A program made the translations under genes and the position numbers. DNA of 64,000 bases, from NCBI GenBank assembly GCA_963210315.1, contig OY723237.1, positions 1,240,001-1,304,000 of the forward strand. The letters run 5' to 3'. Positions 10,052-19,000 of the stretch are shown piece by piece. Position 1 is the first letter of the stretch; each line of letters opens with the position of its first letter. The notes under the pieces were generated by a model, which did not search any database, was not told the origin of the DNA, and saw only the letters and a program-made list of their open reading frames with translations. The DNA comes from Rhynchopus euleeides (Eukaryota > Euglenozoa > Diplonemea > Diplonemida > Diplonemidae).

Positions 10052-11638
10052 CCCCCCCCCCCCATTTGGCACCGCCGAACTCACAACAAAAAAAATGACA
10101 TCGAATCCAAGCCAGGGGGTGGGGTGGGGTGTGTCTGTGTGTGTGCGTGGTCTAATTTTGTCTTCGGGATCCTCAGGAATCACCCCCTACCCCCTCCCTT
10201 CACATCCCCACCACACCCAGCCCTGGGGGTGCGGCGTGGGGGAGAGAGATGGCACGGGGCAGGGGGGGGGGGGGGGGGTGGTGAGGTCGCAACAGCGAAA
10301 CCCGCACTGAAGGTGCTGTCGCTGGCGACCTTTCACACCCCCTCTGTTCTCTGGCAAACCCGATAAAAAGTCAGACTATCTCAGAGGCGGCATGAAGAAT
10401 GAAGGGTAGGCTTGAAGAAGGCATGAACAGGAAGGAATACTATTCAATACTATTGGTGCCAACTATGGAATAGTTCAATACGGATTCATCGGGCTTGGGA
10501 AGGGGGGGGGGGGTGGCAAAGCGGAAGAGCAGGAAAACGACGGATGTCCTCCCCGAGAAGGGGAGGAGAGACGTTTGCCCGCCCCCTACAAGGCCCCCAC
10601 TCCCCCCACTCCCACTCTATTGCCGTGATCCGTGATAGTGATCACACGCCGAATACCCAAGCACCAACCACTCCACACGGGGTCATCAAGACGATGAGGG
10701 AATATCTGTCATGTCAGACGGAGTGTATCTCTGATGTGACGCTGAAAAGTATTTTTCACTACGCCCATCCACAAAAATTCACTCTCCCTTCATCCGTGAT
10801 GCGACCCACTCAGCTTTGCGACAACGTGTCGGTGGTGGCAGAGGGGGGGGGCTGTGATGCCAAATGGTGGGGGGGAAAAGGGCCCGTGGAAAGAGAAAAA
10901 AAATGCCGCTGCAGCCCTGCCGCTCTGTCCTCCACTGATTGTGCTTCATCGGGTCTGCACCTCCAAACCCTCCTGCAGGATGGAGGCGGGGGGGCAGAAG
11001 TGAGCGTCATTTTTCTTTGCGCAAAAAAAAGAGGGGGGGTTGTGCGCGGAATTGAATTTGAAAACCAAAAAAAACGAAGTAACTTCGTAGTAGATCGGTA
11101 GAAATGGAACACTATCGACACATGTCACTCAACACGGGGGAATGGGGAGGGGAGAGGTTGTGGTGAAACGCACACACAAGAGAAAAAAAATAGGGATTTT
11201 CGTGGGTTTGGGGAGGGGCCGAATTGCTTTGTACAAAACGGAGCCACAAGCCCTCGTCCCTATTCTTTAGTGCGGAAATGAAGGGTGGAGAGGATTGATC
11301 TGTTCTTGCAAATAGAATGCCCTTCGGGTATTGACACCGGGATGGCAGTTTGCAGACAGCACATAGTTGTAGCATTGCTACGACGGTTTTCAGGCATATG
11401 GGTGGGGTGGCATGCCACCATACACCTGCCTTTTTGTATCGGCTTTCCCCTTCGGGTCCCCGGGCATCTCCCTGTCACGGCGGATATGGCGCAGCCAACT
11501 CCAGGCATTCCTTTCGGCAACAGGATGAGGACATACAACCTTGTTCGACTCTGCCCGACAAACACCATACAAAAGTAGAACTATCCCTGGCTGGGGCGGG
11601 GAGAGGCAGCCAGATCCGGAAATCAAGTAATACCCTGC

Positions 11639-11747
11639 GGGGGCCTTCGCTACCAGTCACTGCTCGTCACAGCTCATCAGTCAGTGAGGGGAAGTGGGCT
11701 GTGGCTCACTTTTTCTCACTCAGTCACACTTGGTAGCGAAGGCCCCC
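11639..11747. repeat. Inverted repeat (17-bp perfect arms, 75-bp loop), unit 1
   Basis: gggggccttcgctacca at 11639-11655 pairs perfectly with its complement at 11731-11747. A degenerate direct copy (gggggtcgtcgctac) follows from 11752. It could be a small MITE remnant, a structured RNA signal or a replication hotspot; function unknown. Confidence 0.85.
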
Positions 11748-12624
11748 TGCGGGGGGTCGTCGCTACTGGGTGGTCGTCAGTTCATTTTTGGTACATTTCC
11801 GGTTGAGTTGGCTGAAACCTGACGAAGAGTGATGGACAATATAACGATCCACCGCCGAAGACCCCCTGAGGATGCATATTGGGAAAGAAGATGCTTTCAC
11901 TTCCAAGGCACACGATAGACCGGAGAGCGATAGATAGTTGCCTGCGGTGAAGGGCGAAACGGGAAATACGAGAAAAAGACCCCCCCGCACTCGCTGATTG
12001 GACAGCAGGTGCAAGGCGGTTTATCAGGGGAAGCAGTTTACGGGCTGCGACCCTGTATGTCGCCAAACACAGGGCCCAGAAGTGAGAGACACCGCAGGTC
12101 AGAAGCCGTCATGAGATGCAGCGTCACAAGTGGGGTTCATGTGGGTGACACAGATAGGTCAGGCCCACAGCGCGTCGAGGTTAGCGGAGAGGATGCCTTT
12201 GCCAGGGCGCAGAGAGTAACGAGCAGAAGGATGCACGCGCCTCCATCAAACTGCTGAAAACAGGAAACACGGCGCTGCCAGGCACATCAGCAAACGATCC
12301 GAGAAGCCTCGGTCGGCGGAAAAGGAAAACGGGAAGTAGAGTGGGTGGTCGACGGCAAGTGATAGCCGTGTCACAAAAAGCAGAGACGCCGAAAGAAAAA
12401 AACATAATATATATGTCATCCAGCCGTGGCCAGCCAACGGGCCTGTGAGTCTATAGTTTCTGACACAGGGTATTTGTTCGGAGAGCGACACGCCAACACG
12501 TGACAGATGGACCCCAGGGGATCCCGAAACCGAGAGGTCCCCGAGGAGAGGGCACAGCCGGAAGGAGGGACAAGCGGAAAGATGAAGCGGGGCGTCTGGA
12601 AAGGGAGGAGGGGCGAAAGGGGGG

Positions 12625-12719
12625 GTTTGATCGGCGAGAGTGAATGAAAAAGTGAGTCTCCCAGCACCTTCCTGCAATGTTACGCCTTGTTGTAGTCAGA
12701 AAACCAGAAATGTTGTACA
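12625..12719 (-). pseudogene. Relic of the IQ-gene 3' end downstream of inhibitor gene B
   Basis: Ungapped similarity of about 84% to 6026-6120. In the matching frame it ends TTPPPLSPLPCTTFLVF-stop, against TPTPPLSPCTAYLVW-stop in the IQ protein. An in-frame stop lies a few codons upstream of the poly-C, so only the tail survives. It sits ~370 bp past the inhibitor stop and may serve as 3' UTR or processing signal. Confidence 0.65.
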
Positions 12720-13086
12720 GGGCAGGGGAGAAAGGGGGGGGGGGGTCGTCGGTCACGACACCACACACAGCGGCAGCGGGAGTGGGATTTCCTGCATGAT
12801 CCTGCGTTGGTACCACAGCAAGACGCAGAAGGAAGAGAGTAGTCCCCAGCGAGATGGTACGGGGAACCGGAGTGACGAGACAGCGTGAATCATAGAAAAG
12901 GGAAAAGGACGGGGGAAGCGGGTGGAGGACACAACGACAAAGTCGTGCGAGTCGTCAGCACGAGGTGACAGCAACACAAGGCACGCCGCCAGGAAAGAAA
13001 GCACAAAGCTTTCACACAGGTACAGGAGGTGTCAGCGGGAAAACATGGGCTGCACGCAGAGGTGTCCGAAAAGAACGACGTCACCG

Positions 13087-16000
13087 CTACGGCGACACAC
13101 AAGGGAGGCACGGCTTGTCGGAGCACATCATGCGGGTGCACGCCACCTTCCCGTTGTTGCACTTGCAGTCGTTGCAGTGGTTGTTCTTCTCACCCTTGCC
13201 GGTCCAGCCGTCAGCGACAATGGTACCGCACTCCAGCGTGCAGGAAGCAGGGACAGGAACAGGGGCGTCACACGGCTTGTCGGAGCACATCATGCGGGTG
13301 CACGCCACCAGCCCGTTGTTGCACTTGCAGTCGTTGCAGTGGTTGCGCTTCTCACCCTTGCCGGTCCAGCCGTCAGCGACAATGGTGCCACACTCCAGCG
13401 TGCAGGAAGCAGGGACAGGAACAGGGGCGTCGCACGGCTTGTCGGAGCACATCATGCGGGTGCACGCCACCAGCCCGTTGTTGCACTTGCAGTCGTTGCA
13501 GTGGTTGTTCTTCTCACCCTTGCCGGTCCAGCCGTCAGCGACAATGGTGCCACACTCCAGCGTGCAGGAAGCAGGGACAGGAACAGGGGCGTCGCACGGC
13601 TTGTCGGAGCACATCATGCGGGTGCACGCCACCTTCCCGTTGTTGCACTTGCAGTCGTTGCAGTGGTTGCGCTTCTCACCCTTGCCGGTCCAGCCGTCAG
13701 CGACAATGGTGCCACACTCCAGCGTGCAGGAAGCAGGGACAGGAACAGGGGCGTCGCACGGCTTGTCGGAGCACATCATGCGGGTGCACGCCACCAGCCC
13801 GTTGTTGCACTTGCAGTCGTTGCAGTGGTTGCGCTTCTCACCCTTGCCGGTCCAGCCGTCAGCGACACTGGTACCGCACTCCAGCGTGCAGGAAGCAGGG
13901 ACAGGAACAGGGGCGTCACACGGCTTGTCGGAGCACATCATGCGGGTGCACGCCACCAGCCCGTTGTTGCACTTGCAGTAGTTGCAGTGGTTGCGCTTCT
14001 CACCCTTGCCGGTCCAGCCGTCAGCGACAATGGTACCGCACTCCAGCGTGCAGGAAGCAGGGACAGGAACAGGGGCGTCACACGGCTTGTCGGAGCACAT
14101 CATGCGGGTGCACGCCACCTTCCCGTTGTTGCACTTGCAGTAGTTGCAGTGGTTGCGCTTCTCACCCTTGCCGGTCCAGCCGTCAGCGACAATGGTGCCA
14201 CACTCCAGCGTGCAGGAAGCAGGGACAGGAACAGGGGCGTCGCACGGCTTGTCGGAGCACATCATGCGGGTGCACGCCACCAGCCCGTTGTTGCACTTGC
14301 AGTCGTTGCAGTGGTTGCGCTTCTCACCCTTGCCGGTCCAGCCGTCAGCGACAATGGTACCGCACTCCAGCGTGCAGGAAGCAGGGACAGGAACAGGGGC
14401 GTCGCACGGCTTGTCGGAGCACATCATGCGGGTGCACGCCACCTTCCCGTTGTTGCACTTGCAGTCGTTGCAGTGGTTGTTCTTCTCACCCTTGCCGGTC
14501 CAGCCGTCAGCGACAATGGTGCCACACTCCAGCGTGCAGGAAGCAGGGACAGGAACAGGGGCGTCGCACGGCTTGTCGGAGCACATCATGCGGGTGCACG
14601 CCACCAGCCCGTTGTTGCACTTGCAGTCGTTGCAGTGGTTGCGCTTCTCACCCTTGCCGGTCCAGCCGTCAGCGACAATGGTACCGCACTCCAGCGTGCA
14701 GGAAGCAGGGACAGGAACAGGGGCGTCGCACGGCTTGTCGGAGCACATCATGCGGGTGCACGCCACCAGCCCGTTGTTGCACTTGCAGTCGTTGCAGTGG
14801 TTGCGCTTCTCACCCTTGCCGGTCCAGCCGTCAGCGACAATGGTGCCACACTCCAGCGTGCAGGAAGCAGGGACAGGAACAGGGGCGTCGCACGGCTTGT
14901 CGGAGCACATCATGCGGGTGCACGCCACCAGCCCGTTGTTGCACTTGCAGTCGTTGCAGTGGTTGTTCTTCTCACCCTTGCCGGTCCAGCCGTCAGCGAC
15001 AATGGTGCCACACTCCAGCGTGCAGGAAGCAGGGACAGGAACAGGGGCGTCGCACGGCTTGTCGGAGCACATCATGCGGGTGCACGCCACCTTCCCGTTG
15101 TTGCACTTGCAGTCGTTGCAGTGGTTGCGCTTCTCACCCTTGCCGGTCCAGCCGTCAGCGACACTGGTGCCACACTCCAGCGTGCAGGAAGCAGGGACAG
15201 GAACAGGGGCGTCGCACGGCTTGTCGGAGCACATCATGCGGGTGCACGCCACCAGCCCGTTGTTGCACTTGCAGTCGTTGCAGTGGTTGCGCTTCTCACC
15301 CTTGCCGGTCCAGCCGTCAGCGACAATGGTACCGCACTCCAGCGTGCAGGAAGCAGGGACAGGAACAGGGGCGTCGCACGGCTTGTCGGAGCACATCATG
15401 CGGGTGCACGCCACCTTCCCGTTGTTGCACTTGCAGTAGTTGCAGTGGTTGCGCTTCTCACCCTTGCCGGTCCAGCCGTCAGCGACAATGGTACCGCACT
15501 CCAGCGTGCAGGAAGCAGGGACAGGAACAGGGGCGTCACACGGCTTGTCGGAGCACATCATGCGGGTGCACGCCACCTTCCCGTTGTTGCACTTGCAGTA
15601 GTTGCAGTGGTTGCGCTTCTCACCCTTGCCGGTCCAGCCGTCAGCGACAATGGTACCGCACTCCAGCGTGCAGGAAGCAGGGACAGGAACAGGGGCGTCA
15701 CACGGCTTGTGGGAGCACATCATGCGGGTGCACGCCACCAGCCCGTTGTTGCACTTGCAGTCGTTGCAGTGGTTGCGCTTCTCACCCTTGCCGGTCCAGC
15801 CGTCAGCGACAATGGTGCCACACTCCAGCGTGCAGGAAGCAGGGACAGGAACAGGGGCGTCGCACGGCTTGTCGGAGCACATCATGCGGGTGCACGCCAC
15901 CAGCCCGTTGTTGCACTTGCAGTCGTTGCAGTGGTTGCGCTTCTCACCCTTGCCGGTCCAGCCGTCAGCGACAATGGTGCCACACTCCAGCGTGCAGGAA

Positions 16001-19000
16001 GCAGGGACAGGAACAGGGGCGTCGCACGGCTTGTCGGAGCACATCATGCGGGTGCACGCCACCTTCCCGTTGTTGCACTTGCAGTCGTTGCAGTGGTTGC
16101 GCTTCTCACCCTTGCCGGTCCAGCCGTCAGCGACAATGGTACCGCACTCCAGCGTGCAGGAAGCAGGGACAGGAACAGGGGCGTCACACGGCTTGTCGGA
16201 GCACATCATGCGGGTGCACGCCACCAGCCCGTTGTTGCACTTGCAGTCGTTGCAGTGGTTGCGCTTCTCACCCTTGCCGGTCCAGCCGTCAGCGACAATG
16301 GTACCGCACTCCAGCGTGCAGGAAGCAGGGACAGGAACAGGGGCGTCGCACGGCTTGTCGGAGCACATCATGCGGGTGCACGCCACCAGCCCGTTGTTGC
16401 ACTTGCAGTCGTTGCAGTGGTTGCGCTTCTCACCCTTGCCGGTCCAGCCGTCAGCGACAATGGTGCCACACTCCAGCGTGCAGGAAGCAGGGACAGGAAC
16501 AGGGGCGTCGCACGGCTTGTCGGAGCACATCATGCGGGTGCACGCCACCAGCCCGTTGTTGCACTTGCAGTCGTTGCAGTGGTTGTTCTTCTCACCCTTG
16601 CCGGTCCAGCCGTCAGCGACAATGGTGCCACACTCCAGCGTGCAGGAAGCAGGGACAGGAACAGGGGCGTCGCACGGCTTGTCGGAGCACATCATGCGGG
16701 TGCACGCCACCTTCCCGTTGTTGCACTTGCAGTCGTTGCAGTGGTTGCGCTTCTCACCCTTGCCGGTCCAGCCGTCAGCGACAATGGTACCGCACTCCAG
16801 CGTGCAGGAAGCAGGGACAGGAACAGGGGCGTCGCACGGCTTGTCGGAGCACATCATGCGGGTGCACGCCACCAGCCCGTTGTTGCACTTGCAGTCGTTG
16901 CAGTGGTTGCGCTTCTCACCCTTGCCGGTCCAGCCGTCAGCGACAATGGTACCGCACTCCAGCGTGCAGGAAGCAGGGACAGGAACAGGGGCGTCGCACG
17001 GCTTGTCGGAGCACATCATGCGGGTGCACGCCACCTTCCCGTTGTTGCACTTGCAGTCGTTGCAGTGGTTGCGCTTCTCACCCTTGCCGGTCCAGCCGTC
17101 AGCGACAATGGTACCGCACTCCAGCGTGCAGGAAGCAGGGACAGGAACAGGGGCGTCACACGGCTTGTCGGAGCACATCATGCGGGTGCACGTCACCAGC
17201 CCGTTGTTGCACTTGCAGTCGTTGCAGTGGTTGCGCTTCTCACCCTTGCCGGTCCAGCCGTCAGCGACAATGGTACCGCACTCCAGCGTGCAGGAAGCAG
17301 GGACAGGAACAGGGGCGTCACACGGCTTGTGGGAGCACATCATGCGGGTGCACGCCACCAGCCCGTTGTTGCACTTGCAGTCGTTGCAGTGGTTGCGCTT
17401 CTCACCCTTGCCGGTCCAGCCGTCAGCGACAATGGTGCCACACTCCAGCGTGCAGGAAGCAGGGACAGGAACAGGGGCGTCGCACGGCTTGTCGGAGCAC
17501 ATCATGCGGGTGCACGCCACCAGCCCGTTGTTGCACTTGCAGTCGTTGCAGTGGTTGCGCTTCTCACCCTTGCCGGTCCAGCCGTCAGCGACAATGGTGC
17601 CACACTCCAGCGTGCAGGAAGCAGGGACAGGAACAGGGGCGTCGCACGGCTTGTCGGAGCACATCATGCGGGTGCACGCCACCTTCCCGTTGTTGCACTT
17701 GCAGTCGTTGCAGTGGTTGCGCTTCTCACCCTTGCCGGTCCAGCCGTCAGCGACAATGGTACCGCACTCCAGCGTGCAGGAAGCAGGGACAGGAACAGGG
17801 GCGTCACACGGCTTGTCGGAGCACATCATGCGGGTGCACGCCACCAGCCCGTTGTTGCACTTGCAGTCGTTGCAGTGGTTGCGCTTCTCACCCTTGCCGG
17901 TCCAGCCGTCAGCGACAATGGTACCGCACTCCAGCGTGCAGGAAGCAGGGACAGGAACAGGGGCGTCGCACGGCTTGTCGGAGCACATCATGCGGGTGCA
18001 CGCCACCAGCCCGTTGTTGCACTTGCAGTCGTTGCAGTGGTTGCGCTTCTCACCCTTGCCGGTCCAGCCGTCAGCGACAATGGTGCCACACTCCAGCGTG
18101 CAGGAAGCAGGGACAGGAACAGGGGCGTCGCACGGCTTGTCGGAGCACATCATGCGGGTGCACGCCACCAGCCCGTTGTTGCACTTGCAGTCGTTGCAGT
18201 GGTTGTTCTTCTCACCCTTGCCGGTCCAGCCGTCAGCGACAATGGTGCCACACTCCAGCGTGCAGGAAGCAGGGACAGGAACAGGGGCGTCGCACGGCTT
18301 GTCGGAGCACATCATGCGGGTGCACGCCACCTTCCCGTTGTTGCACTTGCAGTCGTTGCAGTGGTTGCGCTTCTCACCCTTGCCGGTCCAGCCGTCAGCG
18401 ACAATGGTGCCACACTCCAGCGTGCAGGAAGCAGGGACAGGAACAGGGGCGTCGCACGGCTTGTCGGAGCACATCATGCGGGTGCACGCCACCAGCCCGT
18501 TGTTGCACTTGCAGTCGTTGCAGTGGTTGCGCTTCTCACCCTTGCCGGTCCAGCCGTCAGCGACAATGGTACCGCACTCCAGCGTGCAGGAAGCAGGGAC
18601 AGGAACAGGGGCGTCGCACGGCTTGTCGGAGCACATCATGCGGGTGCACGCCACCTTCCCGTTGTTGCACTTGCAGTCGTTGCAGTGGTTGCGCTTCTCA
18701 CCCTTGCCGGTCCAGCCGTCAGCGACAATGGTACCGCACTCCAGCGTGCAGGAAGCAGGGACAGGAACAGGGGCGTCACACGGCTTGTCGGAGCACATCA
18801 TGCGGGTGCACGTCACCAGCCCGTTGTTGCACTTGCAGTCGTTGCAGTGGTTGCGCTTCTCACCCTTGCCGGTCCAGCCGTCAGCGACAATGGTACCGCA
18901 CTCCAGCGTGCAGGAAGCAGGGACAGGAACAGGGGTGTCGCACGGCTTGTCGGAGCACATCATGCGGGTGCACGCCACCAGCCCGTTGTTGCACTTGCAG

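Larger units (their letters stand above)
10052..13086. other. Intergenic region 3' of inhibitor gene B, unit 1
   Basis: Three kilobases with no gene I can support. It holds poly-G runs near 10262, 10502 and 12735, a short direct repeat aatactattc near 10440, a long hairpin at 11639-11747, and the IQ-tail relic at 12625-12719. A minus-strand ORF (12753-13004) starts with a hydrophobic segment directly downstream of the inhibitor stop, but it has no support beyond that. Confidence 0.6.

Noticed and set aside
10544-11101. 185-residue plus-strand ORF as a gene
   Set aside because: Low-complexity, runs through several homopolymers, no recognisable domain; absent codon bias.
12246-12677. 143-residue minus-strand ORF downstream of inhibitor B
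   Set aside because: Overlaps two other open frames and the IQ-tail relic; no domain or coding bias.
12753-13004. Hydrophobic minus-strand ORF right after the inhibitor stop as a C-terminal membrane anchor
   Set aside because: Different frame, preceded by the stop after LPCVSP, and no convincing splice pair to join it.
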